NCBI GenBank assembly: GCA_031181345.1 | Contig: JAPSLC010000039.1 | Location: 1-50,069 of the forward strand | Direction: 5' to 3' | Origin: Cupriavidus sp. | GTDB lineage: Bacteria; Pseudomonadota; Gammaproteobacteria; Burkholderiales; Burkholderiaceae | DNA length: 50,069 nt | Shown here: in pieces, positions 1 through 8,015 of the stretch | Layout of the letters: every line of letters begins with the position of its first letter | Position numbering within the stretch: the first letter of the stretch is position 1 | Made by a program: the position numbers and the translations under genes | Notes under the pieces: model-generated | What the model was told of the DNA's origin: nothing | Database searches by the model: none | What the model saw: the letters and a program-made list of their open reading frames with translations, nothing else

Positions 1-60
1 CGCAAGCAGCCGGATCAGCGTCTGTCCGCCGGGGCCTGCGCTCGGGGGCACTTGCAACAT
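1..60 (-). CDS. Possible N-terminus of a leftward gene, cut by the window edge
   Basis: An ATG on the minus strand at 60-58 opens a frame that stays open to the window edge. It reads MLQVPPSAGPGGQTLIRLLA, which is only 20 residues. The nearest Shine-Dalgarno-like bases are a weak AGG about six bases upstream. The gene would follow the terminator hairpin at 73-100, so it would be transcribed separately from the LysR gene to its right. Nothing in 20 residues allows a family call, and a chance open frame is a real alternative. Confidence 0.3.
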   Translation of the reverse strand, partial: MLQVPPSAGPGGQTLIRLLA

Positions 61-72
61 AGCGCCTGAGTG

Positions 73-100
73 AAAAACCCCGCAGTTTACACTGCCGGGG
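73..100 (-). terminator. Rho-independent terminator after the LysR gene
   Basis: On the minus strand a GC-rich hairpin (CCCC, C bulge, GCAGT/ACTGC arms around a short loop, closing GGGG) is followed directly by five T. This is a textbook intrinsic terminator about 50 bp beyond the LysR stop codon. Confidence 0.7.
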
Positions 101-151
101 CCGCGTTTCGGCCGCGGCGCGGGGCAAGCGGCCGCAAGCGTCGTCCCGCGG

Positions 152-1072
152 TCATTGACGGGCCGGCCGGCGGTCCGCCTGCCGCAGCGCGGCACGGAAA
201 TGATCGACGGCCGGATTGGCGCCCCCGTGCAGGCTCGCGACCACGATGGTGGCCATCGCGCGGGACGAGTCCTGCAGGGGCACCAAGGCCAGCGACTCGC
301 TGCGCAGGCGCGACAGCGAGCGCGGCACGATGGCGGCGCCGACGCCGATCTCGACCAGCGTCAGCACCGTGGGTATCACGCTGTCCTGCACGAAGCGCGG
401 CGACTTGCCGGCGTCGGCGAACATCGCCTGCAGCATGCCGCGGAAATACGGCGACGCCTGCTGCGAATAGCCGATCAGCGGCAACAACGCCGCCTGCTCC
501 ACGCTGACGCGGCGGCGGCCGGCCCAGGGATGGTCCCGCCGCAACGCCAGCATCATCGGTTCGCGGAAGACCTCGACGCGGTCGAACTCCGGATCCATCG
601 ACATCGGCCGCATCACCGCGACATCGATCGTCTGCGCGCGCAGCATCGCCTCCATCGTCACCGAGTTCATCTCGCGCAGATCCAGCGTGACCTGGGGATG
701 CGCCACGCGGTAACGGTACAGCGCCTCGGCGACGGGCGAGTAGGCAGCGGTCGGCGCGATGCCGACCACCAGGGAGCCGCCCTCGCCTTCGGCCGCCTGC
801 CGCACCGCGCGCAGCATCACGCGCGTCTGCCCCGCGATGGTGCGGGCGTGCTGGTACATGACCTCGCCCGCCGGCGTCAGCCGGACCGATCGCGTGGTGC
901 GCACGAACAGCGGCGCGCCGACCATGGCCTCGAGCCGCTTGATCTGCTGGCTGAACGGCGGCTGGCTCATGAACAGGCGCGCGGCCGCACGGCCGAAATG
1001 CAGTTCCTCGGCCGCCGCGCAGAAGCAGGCCAGCAATCGGTCGTCGAGAAACATTATGTCGCTGCTGGTCAT
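152..1072 (-). CDS. LysR-family transcriptional regulator, divergent from amidase operon
   Basis: This 306-residue protein has the usual LysR layout. The N-terminal winged helix-turn-helix covers about residues 10-70 (FCAAAEELHFGRAAARL, then SQPPFSQQIKRLE). An effector-binding periplasmic-fold domain follows from about 95 to 300. An ATG six codons downstream (MFLDDRLL) is a good alternative start. The gene lies head to head with the amidase, with 75 bp between them that contain a palindrome (1101-1114). The expected role is control of the amidase and Bug receptor genes in response to their substrate. The inducer cannot be read from sequence. Confidence 0.93.
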   Translation of the reverse strand: MTSSDIMFLDDRLLACFCAAAEELHFGRAAARLFMSQPPFSQQIKRLEAMVGAPLFVRTTRSVRLTPAGEVMYQHARTIAGQTRVMLRAVRQAAEGEGGSLVVGIAPTAAYSPVAEALYRYRVAHPQVTLDLREMNSVTMEAMLRAQTIDVAVMRPMSMDPEFDRVEVFREPMMLALRRDHPWAGRRRVSVEQAALLPLIGYSQQASPYFRGMLQAMFADAGKSPRFVQDSVIPTVLTLVEIGVGAAIVPRSLSRLRSESLALVPLQDSSRAMATIVVASLHGGANPAVDHFRAALRQADRRPARQ

Positions 1073-1100
1073 AATTCAGGCTGGATTTGGAATTGGACGA

Positions 1101-1114
1101 TACACAGTAGTGTA
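1101..1114. promoter_or_regulatory. Palindrome in divergent LysR/amidase promoter, likely operator
   Basis: The sequence TACAC-AGTA-GTGTA has perfect 5-bp arms and lies midway between the divergent LysR and amidase starts. LysR sites are usually T-N11-A within a dyad; the spacing here is T-N12-A, so the exact register is uncertain. Position and symmetry support an operator. Confidence 0.55.
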
Positions 1115-1147
1115 ACTAGCATTGGGGCATCTTCTTGGTGTCCCATC

Positions 1148-2458
1148 GTGAATCGCTATTCCATTCCGCCCGTTCCTCCCTTCCCTGCCCTCGCCGATGC
1201 CGACGATCTGTCGCGCTGGGTCCGCCGCGTGGCCGAGCAGGATCGCGCCTTGCATGCGTGGGTTCGGCTTGCCGACGATGCCGCGCTTCGCGGCGCCGCT
1301 TTGCGGTCCGGCCCGCTGCGGGGCATGCCCTTCGGCGTCAAGGACGTCCTCGATGTTGCCGGCATGCCGACGCGGTGCGGCTCGCCCGCCAGTCCGGACG
1401 ACCCTGCGCCGGCCGACGCCGATTGCGTGGCGCGGCTGCGCGCGGCAGGCGCCGTGCCGATCGGCAAGACGGTGACGGCGGAGTTCGCCCATGTGACACC
1501 CGGGCCGACCAGCAATCCCGCCAATCCCGGCCACACGCCGGGCGGCTCGTCGAGCGGATCGGCGGCGGCGGTCGCGGCCGGCATGGTTCCCTTTGCGCTC
1601 GGCACGCAGACCGGCGGGTCGATGATCCGGCCCGCGGCGTTCTGCGGGGTGGTGGGCTTCAAGCCGACTTACGGCCTGCTGTCGCGCCGCGGCATGCGCG
1701 TGATGTGCCCCTCGTTGGACGTGATCGGCTGGCATGCCGACACGGTGGACACCGCCGGCCGCGTTGGCGCCGTGCTGCTGCCGGGCGGCGACGCCAAGGC
1801 CGGCGCAAGCGCCGATATCGGTCGCCACGCCGCATTGCGGATCGGCTTCCTGCCCGAGCCGCCCGGATATCGGCTCGAACCCGCAGCCGCCAACGTCCTC
1901 GAGCAGGCGCGTCGCGCCCTGCTCGACCGAGGCCATGCGGTGCCGGCCGTTGCCCCGCCGCCATCGTCCGCGCGGCTGCTGGACGCGCACGGCGTGCTGG
2001 TGGCCTACGAGATGGCGCGCCGCCTGGCGCCCATCGCAACCGCTTGTGGCGCGCTGCTGAGCCCGGCGCTGCGCGACACGATCGGCCGCGGCCTGTCGCT
2101 GTCCGATGCCGATCATGCGCAGGCGCGACGCTTGCAGGAATCCGCGCGCGACAGCTGGGAACACGGCTTCGGCGACATCGACCTGGTACTGACCAGCAGC
2201 GCACTGGGGGCGGCACCGGCCGGCCTCTCGCACACCGGCAACTCCGGCTTCAACAAGGCATGGTCAGTGCTGGGCTGGCCCTGCCTGCATCTGCCCGTGA
2301 CCGTCGATGCCGCCGGGTTGCCGCTGGGCCTGCTGCTGGTAGCCCGGCCCGGCGCCGACCGGCAACTATTGGCCTGGGCCCGCGGCCTGCATGCGGCGAT
2401 CGATCGCCGCGGCACCGCGCTGCATGCGAGCCACAACGCTTACTCTTCCCTACCTTGA
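1148..2458 (+). CDS. Amidase-signature family amidohydrolase
   Basis: This 436-residue enzyme belongs to the amidase-signature (GatA/FAAH fold) family, which hydrolyses amide bonds with a Ser-cisSer-Lys triad. Visible are Lys65 in GVKDVLD, the glycine/serine loop GGSSSGS near residues 132-138 holding the cis-serine, and the nucleophile Ser158 in GTQTGGSMIRPAAFCG. The GTG at 1148 is chosen as start because the open frame further left runs antisense through the LysR gene. No strong ribosome site precedes it, so the start is tentative. It is followed 14 bp later by a Bug receptor, presumably in one operon. A cytoplasmic amidase coupled to uptake of an amide or carboxylate is inferred; the substrate is unknown. 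Confidence 0.88.
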   Translation: MNRYSIPPVPPFPALADADDLSRWVRRVAEQDRALHAWVRLADDAALRGAALRSGPLRGMPFGVKDVLDVAGMPTRCGSPASPDDPAPADADCVARLRAAGAVPIGKTVTAEFAHVTPGPTSNPANPGHTPGGSSSGSAAAVAAGMVPFALGTQTGGSMIRPAAFCGVVGFKPTYGLLSRRGMRVMCPSLDVIGWHADTVDTAGRVGAVLLPGGDAKAGASADIGRHAALRIGFLPEPPGYRLEPAAANVLEQARRALLDRGHAVPAVAPPPSSARLLDAHGVLVAYEMARRLAPIATACGALLSPALRDTIGRGLSLSDADHAQARRLQESARDSWEHGFGDIDLVLTSSALGAAPAGLSHTGNSGFNKAWSVLGWPCLHLPVTVDAAGLPLGLLLVARPGADRQLLAWARGLHAAIDRRGTALHASHNAYSSLP

Positions 2459-2472
2459 CGGAGACCTCGACC

Positions 2473-3456
2473 ATGATCCACGCCATCCGAAAACTGGCCG
2501 GCCATGCCGCCCTGCTGGCGACCGCCACGCTGGCCGTTGCAGCCCCCGCCGCGCTTGCCGCCTATCCGGAGCGCCCCATCGCCATCACCGTGCCCACGGC
2601 GCCGGGTGGCACGGTCGACATCGTCGCGCGCATCATGGCGGAGCAGCTCGGCGGCACGTTGGGCCAGCCCGTGGTGGTCAACAACAAGGCGGGCGCCGGC
2701 GGCGTGGTTGGCACGCAGGCGGCCAGGCGCGAAGCGGCGGACGGCTACAACCTGCTGTTCACCGCCAACAGCAACCAGCTGATCGTGCCGTGGGTCTACA
2801 AGAAGCCGGGCTTCGATCCGATCAAGGACTTCGTGCCGATCGCGGCGGTCGGGGTGGTGCCCAACGTGCTGTGCGTCCATCCGTCGTTTCCCGCCAGGGA
2901 CCTGAAGGGCTTCCTGGCCGAAGTGAAGGCGAATCCGGACAAGTACCGCTATGCCTCCGCCGGCAGCGGCACGCTGAATCATCTGCTGGGCGAGATGATG
3001 AACGAGAAAGGCGGCCTCAAGATGCAGCACATCCCCTACAAGGGTGTCGCGCCGGCGATGACGGACGTGATGGGCAATCAGGTGCCGATGCTGTTCGCCA
3101 GCCTGCCTTCCGCGGTGGAGGCGGTGAAGGCCGGCAAGCTGCGGGCCATCGGCGTCAGCAGCGCGACGCGTGCCCCGCTGCTGCCCGACGTACCGGCAAT
3201 CGCCGAGCAGATCCCGGGCTTCAGCGGGGACCTGTGGGTCGCCTTCTACGCGCCGCGCGGGACGCCGCAGCCGGTGGTCGACAAGCTGCATGCCGCGATC
3301 AAAAGCGCGCTGGCATCGCCGGCCTTGCAGCAGCGCTTTCAGCAATTGGGCGTGACCGTGCTGCGCGATGGCCCCGAGCAGCTTGCAGCGCGGCAGGAGA
3401 AGGAATTCGCGCAATGGAAGCAGATCGTCGAGCGGTCCGGCGCCGCGGTGGACTGA
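2473..3456 (+). CDS. Bug/TctC-type tripartite tricarboxylate receptor
   Basis: This 327-residue exported solute-binding protein has a signal peptide of about 29 residues ending ALA-AYPERP. It shows the Bug family hallmarks: YPERPI at the mature N-terminus, PTAPGGTVDIVAR, VVVNNKAGAGGVVGT, YASAGSGTLNHL and HIPYKGVAPAM. Bug proteins bind small carboxylates or related ligands in the periplasm for TctAB-type transport or sensing. A GGAG ribosome site precedes ATG 2473, and the gene starts 14 bp after the amidase stop. No TctA or TctB membrane subunit is encoded nearby, so it is an orphan receptor that must use a transporter encoded elsewhere or act in sensing. Confidence 0.93.
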   Translation: MIHAIRKLAGHAALLATATLAVAAPAALAAYPERPIAITVPTAPGGTVDIVARIMAEQLGGTLGQPVVVNNKAGAGGVVGTQAARREAADGYNLLFTANSNQLIVPWVYKKPGFDPIKDFVPIAAVGVVPNVLCVHPSFPARDLKGFLAEVKANPDKYRYASAGSGTLNHLLGEMMNEKGGLKMQHIPYKGVAPAMTDVMGNQVPMLFASLPSAVEAVKAGKLRAIGVSSATRAPLLPDVPAIAEQIPGFSGDLWVAFYAPRGTPQPVVDKLHAAIKSALASPALQQRFQQLGVTVLRDGPEQLAARQEKEFAQWKQIVERSGAAVD

Positions 3457-3504
3457 GCGGGCGGCGCGGGCGTGGGCGTCGCCGGCGGTGCAGGCCGGTG
3501 ACCG

Positions 3505-3579
3505 CTACGGATGGGTTTGCGCCTTGAGCTGGTCGCCGATGCGGCGCTCGTCGGGGTGCTGGGGAATTGGGGCGCTCAT
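3505..3579 (-). CDS. Possible 24-residue small protein with strong ribosome site
   Basis: A minus-strand frame from ATG 3579 to TAG 3505 encodes a hydrophilic 24-residue peptide beginning MSAPIPQHPDERRIG. A strong GGGAGG ribosome site lies six bases ahead of the ATG, which is rare by chance. The peptide has no membrane segment or cysteine. I do not recognise it. The frame lies in the otherwise empty 308-bp stretch 3457-3764, between a Bug receptor and a convergent reductase gene. Nothing else was found in that stretch. Confidence 0.35.
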   Translation of the reverse strand: MSAPIPQHPDERRIGDQLKAQTHP

Positions 3580-3764
3580 CGTCATCCTCCCTGGTCGGTG
3601 TCACCGGAAATCCGCCCGTTGAGACGGAACGGTCCGGCGCGCAGACATTCTATCGTCGCCTCGCCCGGCACGGACCCACCTGCCTGCAAAGGTCACCGTG
3701 CGCAATCGGATGGGTCCGCCGGCGGGCCCGTCGGCGCCCCTGCATCAGCTCTGTCTGTCGAACG

Positions 3765-4658
3765 CTAGCGCCCGGCAGGCTGCGCCGGCACCGCGGCCCT
3801 CGCCTTCTGCCGCAGTTCCTGGGCGCTGCCGACCTGGCGGAACAGCGGCCCGCCGGGCGCGAAGCTGTCCGCGATCTTCAACGGGCCGATGACGACGGGC
3901 TCGAAGCCGGCCGCGCGCACCAGTTCGGAGGCGGTGTCGAGCGCGGCCCGGTCGTCGCCGGCGATCGGTATCGCGATCCTCGGCTGCTCGTGGTGCCGGT
4001 TCGCGAAGTCGCTGGCGCTGGTGAAATTGAAGGCCCGCACGATGCGCGCTCCCGGCAGGTATTTCGCCGTGGTGGCACCGATGCCGTTGGCCAGTGCGTC
4101 CTCGCCGGCGGCGCCATCGCGATGGCGATAGGCATTGGTCGCGTCCAGCACCACCTTGCCGGCCATTCCGCGGCCATGCTCCTTGCCGATCTCGGGCAGC
4201 GCGCCGTAGGGCACGGCGACGAACAGCACGTCGCCGAACGCCACCGCCTCGGCCACGGTGCCGGCACGTGCCAGCGGGCCGAGCCCGTCGACCAGCGGCT
4301 TCAGCTGTTCCGGATGCCGCGACGAGAACAAGACCGGATAGCCGGCCTTGACCCACAGGCCGCCAACCGTGCCGCCGATCCGGCCGCTGCCGATCACGCC
4401 GATCTGCATCGGCTTGCTGCCGGAGGGACGAGGCACTGACTGTTGTGGCGAAGGCGAAGGTGATGGCGATGGCGATGGCGATGGTGATTGCGCCGAGGCC
4501 AGCCCCGGCCATGCAGCAGGCAGCAGCATCGCGCCACCGGCGATTGCCAGCAGCCATCGCCGGCGCGGATCGGGCTGCTGCTGCGGCAGCAATGGATGTG
4601 AACGCTGCAACGGGGTCGGCAACGGGCGCGGAAGCCGACGCAATAACGGGCGGTCCAT
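3765..4658 (-). CDS. Exported NADP-binding reductase of the F420-reductase-like family
   Basis: This 297-residue protein has an unusual N-terminus. A basic proline-rich leader contains RRRWLL and a hydrophobic stretch ending PGLASA, so it looks like a twin-arginine-type export signal. A Ser-Pro repeat (about residues 58-71) follows. From about residue 84 there is a Rossmann fold (IGVIGSGRIGGTVGGLWVKAG) typical of the NADP oxidoreductase coenzyme-F420-dependent family, with VLDATNAY and a helical C-terminal domain. A GGAGGAC ribosome site sits seven bases before ATG 4658. Family members are normally cytoplasmic, so an exported copy is odd. It is divergent from the MocR regulator, which may control it. 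The natural cofactor and substrate are unknown. Confidence 0.8.
   Translation of the reverse strand: MDRPLLRRLPRPLPTPLQRSHPLLPQQQPDPRRRWLLAIAGGAMLLPAAWPGLASAQSPSPSPSPSPSPSPQQSVPRPSGSKPMQIGVIGSGRIGGTVGGLWVKAGYPVLFSSRHPEQLKPLVDGLGPLARAGTVAEAVAFGDVLFVAVPYGALPEIGKEHGRGMAGKVVLDATNAYRHRDGAAGEDALANGIGATTAKYLPGARIVRAFNFTSASDFANRHHEQPRIAIPIAGDDRAALDTASELVRAAGFEPVVIGPLKIADSFAPGGPLFRQVGSAQELRQKARAAVPAQPAGR
4448..4489. repeat. In-frame hexanucleotide microsatellite encoding Ser-Pro
   Basis: Seven consecutive 6-bp units, mostly GCGATG with GCGAAG and GTGATG variants, encode alternating Ser and Pro in the leader-proximal linker of the exported reductase. Unit gain or loss would change linker length without shifting the frame. 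Confidence 0.85.
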
Positions 4659-4768
4659 GGCGATGTCCTCCGAACGGCAAGCGGTGGCAGGGAAAGCGGC
4701 TCGAATGCTGCCCTGGCCGCGGCCACTGTCGCCACTCTAGGCCAAAATGCCGGCGCGCTCCATGCCGT

Positions 4769-4826
4769 GCCGCAAGGGCTGCGGCTTAGAATGCCTGTCC
4801 AGCGCCGCCTCATCCCGCAAGGCGGC
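4769..4826. promoter_or_regulatory. Two inverted repeats in the MocR promoter region
   Basis: GCCGCA-N5-TGCGGC (4769-4785) and GCCGCCT-N9-AGGCGGC (4804-4826) are both perfect inverted repeats, between the divergent reductase and MocR starts. A TAGAAT (4787-4792) between them could be a -10 box for the MocR gene. They may be operators or leader hairpins. Confidence 0.4.
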
Positions 4827-4850
4827 TGCAGCGCCGATCGAATATTTCGC

Positions 4851-6269
4851 ATGGACTCAAGCCTTGACGTCAGCCTCGACCGATCCTCATCGGAACCCCT
4901 GAGCGCGCAGATCGCCGGCAATCTGCGGGTGGCGATCCGCGATGGGCGGCTGGCGCCCGGCGCGCGGCTGCCGTCGTGGCGCGATCTCGCGGCCCGCCTT
5001 GGCGTCGGCCGCGGCACCGTCCGCAGCGCCTATGAACGGCTGATCGACGAGCGGCTGATCGTCACGGCCGGAGCGGCCGGTACCCGCGTCGTCGCACAGC
5101 CGGCGCGAGCCGAATCCGCAGCCGCGCCAGCGCCGACGCTGACCGCGCCGCTGAGCGGCCTCCTCCACGACTTCTCCGCGCCCCCGCTGCCATTCGAGAT
5201 GGGCGTGCCGGCGCAGGACGCCTTTCCGGCCAAGCTGTGGTCCCGGCTGCGGGCGCGCGCCCTGCGCACCGGCGCGATGTCGCCGGTGACCTATCCCGAT
5301 CCGCGCGGCTCGGCGACGCTGCGCTCGCAGCTGGCCAGCTATCTGGCGATCGCCCGCGGCATCCATTGCGCGCCGGATCAGATCGTGCTGACGGCCGGTT
5401 ATCGCGGCGGACTCGGGCTGACGCTGGCCGCGCTGCAACTGGCTGGCCGCACCGCATGGATGGAAGAGCCCGGCTATATGGTCACGCGGACCGGCCTGCA
5501 GCTGGCGGGATTGCGCCCGGTGCCGATCCCGGTGGACGCGCACGGGCTCGATGTCGAACACGGCCTCGCCCTGGCGCCCGAGGCGGCGCTCGCCGTGGTC
5601 ACGCCCGGGCAGCACGCACCGACGGGCGTGCCGATGTCGCCGGCACGGCGGCAGGCGCTGCTGCGCTGGGCTGTCCGCGCGCAGGCGTGGATCGTCGAGG
5701 ACGATTATCTGAGCGAACTGCAATTGCAGGGCCGCGCCGCGCCGGCATTGGCGGCGGCCGATCGCCATGGCCGCGTGATCCATATCGGGACGTTCAGCAA
5801 GACCATGAGTCCATCGTTGGGGCTGGGCTTCGTGGTGGCGCCGCTGGCGCTGGCCGAACGCTTCGCCGAGGTCGCCGGCTGCCTGGCTCCCGCGCCTAAC
5901 CTGGTGACACAACTGGCCTTTGCCGAGTTCATGGCCGAGGGCCACTATCTGCGCCATCTGCGGCATATGAAGACCCTGTATGCGCAGCGGCGCGATGCGC
6001 TGCGCGCACGGCTGGGGCCGCAGGCGGACATCGATGCGATGGCCGGGCTGGCGGTGCGGCTTCGTTTGCCGCCCGGAAGCGACGATCGGGCGATTGCGGC
6101 GGAAGCGGTGCGACGCGGCGTGGCTCCCTCTTCCGTCTCGCGCTGGTATGCCGATCCGCAGCAGCACCGGCAGGAACGCGGCCTGTTGCTCGGCGTCACC
6201 AATCTGACCGAGGCGCGGCTGGCGCCGGCCTGCGACACGTTGATGGCACTGCTGGCCGAGATGCGCTGA
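4851..6269 (+). CDS. MocR-family regulator (GntR HTH fused to aminotransferase fold)
   Basis: This 472-residue chimeric regulator has an N-terminal GntR winged helix (about residues 10-75, PLSAQIAGNLRVAIRDGRLAPGARLPSWRDLA...GVGRGTVRSAYERL). A class I aminotransferase-fold domain follows (about 110-472). The PLP-binding lysine is Lys317 in GTFSKTMSPSLGLGF. ATG 4851 is chosen because the protein then begins just before the HTH; a frame 28 codons longer exists but adds nothing conserved. MocR proteins sense amino-acid-derived or vitamin B6 ligands through PLP. The adjacent targets would be the divergent exported reductase and the flavoprotein 147 bp downstream. Which one is controlled is not shown by the sequence. 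Confidence 0.92.
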   Translation: MDSSLDVSLDRSSSEPLSAQIAGNLRVAIRDGRLAPGARLPSWRDLAARLGVGRGTVRSAYERLIDERLIVTAGAAGTRVVAQPARAESAAAPAPTLTAPLSGLLHDFSAPPLPFEMGVPAQDAFPAKLWSRLRARALRTGAMSPVTYPDPRGSATLRSQLASYLAIARGIHCAPDQIVLTAGYRGGLGLTLAALQLAGRTAWMEEPGYMVTRTGLQLAGLRPVPIPVDAHGLDVEHGLALAPEAALAVVTPGQHAPTGVPMSPARRQALLRWAVRAQAWIVEDDYLSELQLQGRAAPALAAADRHGRVIHIGTFSKTMSPSLGLGFVVAPLALAERFAEVAGCLAPAPNLVTQLAFAEFMAEGHYLRHLRHMKTLYAQRRDALRARLGPQADIDAMAGLAVRLRLPPGSDDRAIAAEAVRRGVAPSSVSRWYADPQQHRQERGLLLGVTNLTEARLAPACDTLMALLAEMR

Positions 6270-6416
6270 GCCTGGCTGCGACGGTATTGTGCGCCGATGC
6301 ACGATGGTGCCTGCGTTTGCTCGGATCTTGGTCCTGTTCGCGCCCGCCCCGGCCCGCCTACCATCCCACCGTATCGATCCGGAAGGATCCTCTGTCGTTG
6401 CCAATCGTGGGGTGTC

Positions 6417-7631
6417 ATGAGCAAGCAAGTCGTTATCGTCGGGGCCGGCTTTGCCGGCATGTATGCGGCGCTGGCCGCCGCCAGACTGCGCGATCGCCAC
6501 CGCGTCGCGCCGGATGCCATCGAGATCGTGGTGGTGGCTCCCGAAGCCGCCATCACGCTGCGGCCGCGTCTCTATGAAAGCGCGCCGGCGCGCATGGCGG
6601 CGCCGCTCGATGCGCTGTTCGACACCGTCGGCGTGCGCTTCGTTGAAGGTTGGGTGGAAACGATCGATGTCGCCGCCAGCCGCATTGCGCTGCGCGATGC
6701 CGAGGGGCGGCACGGCGAGATCGGGTACGACCGGATGGTGCTCGCCGCTGGCAGCCGTCTGGCGATGCCTGCGATCCCCGGCTTGGCCCAGTTCGCCTTC
6801 AGCGTGGATCAGCGGGAAGACGCGGTCGCGCTGGAGCGGCATCTGTCCGCGCTGCCCGAGCGGCCGTGGTCCCTGGCACGCAATACGGTGGTGGTGGCCG
6901 GTGGCGGCTTCACCGGCATCGAGACCGCCGCGGAAATGCCGGCGCGCTTGCAGGCCGCGCTGGGCGGCGACCGCGAAGTGCAGGTGATCGTGGTCGAGCA
7001 GGCGGACGCCATCGGCCCCGATCTGGGACCCGGTCCGCGTCCCGTCATCGAGCAGGCGCTGGACTCGCTCGGTGTGCAACGGCGCCTGGGCGTCGCGGTG
7101 ACGGCCCTCGACGCGCGGGGCATCACGCTGAGCGATGGCAGGCGCATCGATGCCGCCACCGTGATCTGGACCGGCGGCGTGCAGGCGAGTCCGCTGACCC
7201 AGCAGATTCCGGCCCAGCTCGACCGCGCCGGACGGCTGCTGGTCGATCGCGATCTGCGGGTGCCGGGCGCGTCAAGCGTGTTCGCGGCCGGCGATGCGGC
7301 CAGCGCGCAGACCGATGAGGCTGGCCACCGCACGCTGATGTCCTGCCAGCATGCGATGCCGCTGGGCCGGGTCGCCGGCAACAACGCGATGGCCGATCTG
7401 CTCGGCGTGCCGGCGACCCCGTATGAGCAGCCGCGCTATGTCACCTGCCTGGACCTGGGGCCCTGGGGCGCGGTGCTGACCCAGGGCTGGCAGCGCGAGG
7501 TCCAGCTGGCCGGCGCAGAAGCGAAGCTCCTCAAACGGCAGATCAATCAGCAGTGGATCTATCCGCCGCTGGCGCATCGGGGCACGGCGTTCGAGATGGC
7601 CGAGCCGGGATATCACCCGGGAGAGCGATAG
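6417..7631 (+). CDS. NDH-2-like NAD(P)/FAD-dependent oxidoreductase
   Basis: This 404-residue two-dinucleotide-binding flavoprotein carries an N-terminal FAD site (VVIVGAGFAGMYAALAA, residues 5-21). A second, NAD(P)H-binding, Rossmann motif VVVAGGGFTGIETAAEMP is near the middle, and a late FAD motif SSVFAAGDAA is present. The architecture fits type II NADH:quinone dehydrogenases and related flavoproteins. The C-terminus has no obvious amphipathic membrane anchor, so a soluble role is possible. ATG 6417 (MSKQVVI) is selected over upstream in-frame codons because it places the Rossmann motif at the N-terminus. It lies 147 bp behind the MocR gene on the same strand and may be its target. Confidence 0.85.
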   Translation: MSKQVVIVGAGFAGMYAALAAARLRDRHRVAPDAIEIVVVAPEAAITLRPRLYESAPARMAAPLDALFDTVGVRFVEGWVETIDVAASRIALRDAEGRHGEIGYDRMVLAAGSRLAMPAIPGLAQFAFSVDQREDAVALERHLSALPERPWSLARNTVVVAGGGFTGIETAAEMPARLQAALGGDREVQVIVVEQADAIGPDLGPGPRPVIEQALDSLGVQRRLGVAVTALDARGITLSDGRRIDAATVIWTGGVQASPLTQQIPAQLDRAGRLLVDRDLRVPGASSVFAAGDAASAQTDEAGHRTLMSCQHAMPLGRVAGNNAMADLLGVPATPYEQPRYVTCLDLGPWGAVLTQGWQREVQLAGAEAKLLKRQINQQWIYPPLAHRGTAFEMAEPGYHPGER

Positions 7632-7650
7632 TTATGCGCCGCCTCGTCGA

Positions 7651-7851
7651 CTAGACGCCTGTCACTCCGGCTCCGTGGTCGTACTCTGCTCCTCCGGCAC
7701 TCTCCTTGATGCACACCTGGTCGACGAGCCAGTCGTACCCGCAATAGAGAGCGGCGCCCAGGCTCTTGCCCCACGCACTGAAGACCTCCGCGCGCAAAGG
7801 TGCAACAGAACAAGCAATGCAAGCCAAAAAGCACAGAACGTCGGCCTGCAT
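7651..7851 (-). CDS. Possible small secreted protein with two cysteines
   Basis: A 66-residue minus-strand frame starts MQADVLCFLACIACSVAPLR. A hydrophobic core and an LRA-EV site resemble a signal peptide, leaving a mature peptide of about 45 residues with two cysteines 10 apart (YCGYDWLVDQVC) and an acidic tail. The surrounding 7632-8015 stretch is less GC-rich than its neighbours and contains no other candidate gene. No clear ribosome site is seen. An overlapping frame in the same place also encodes a hydrophobic segment, so the coding frame is uncertain. No family recognised. Confidence 0.35.
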   Translation of the reverse strand: MQADVLCFLACIACSVAPLRAEVFSAWGKSLGAALYCGYDWLVDQVCIKESAGGAEYDHGAGVTGV

Positions 7852-8015
7852 GGCAAGTACATCACCGCAGACGCGCCTGTTCCGCGTCTGTCCCGCGTCT
7901 GGGTCTGAAGTCAGCCGATTGGCGCCCGCCCGGCCAGCGATCGCCGTCTACGATGGTCTGGCAGGCCGAAGAAGCGCGGAGCGTACCGCCCCCGCAGCCT
8001 GCCAGGAGACCCACC

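Noticed and set aside
155..1147. Long open frame joined to the amidase upstream of 1148
   Set aside because: It runs antisense through the LysR gene and reads as arginine/histidine-rich sequence typical of GC-rich shadow frames.
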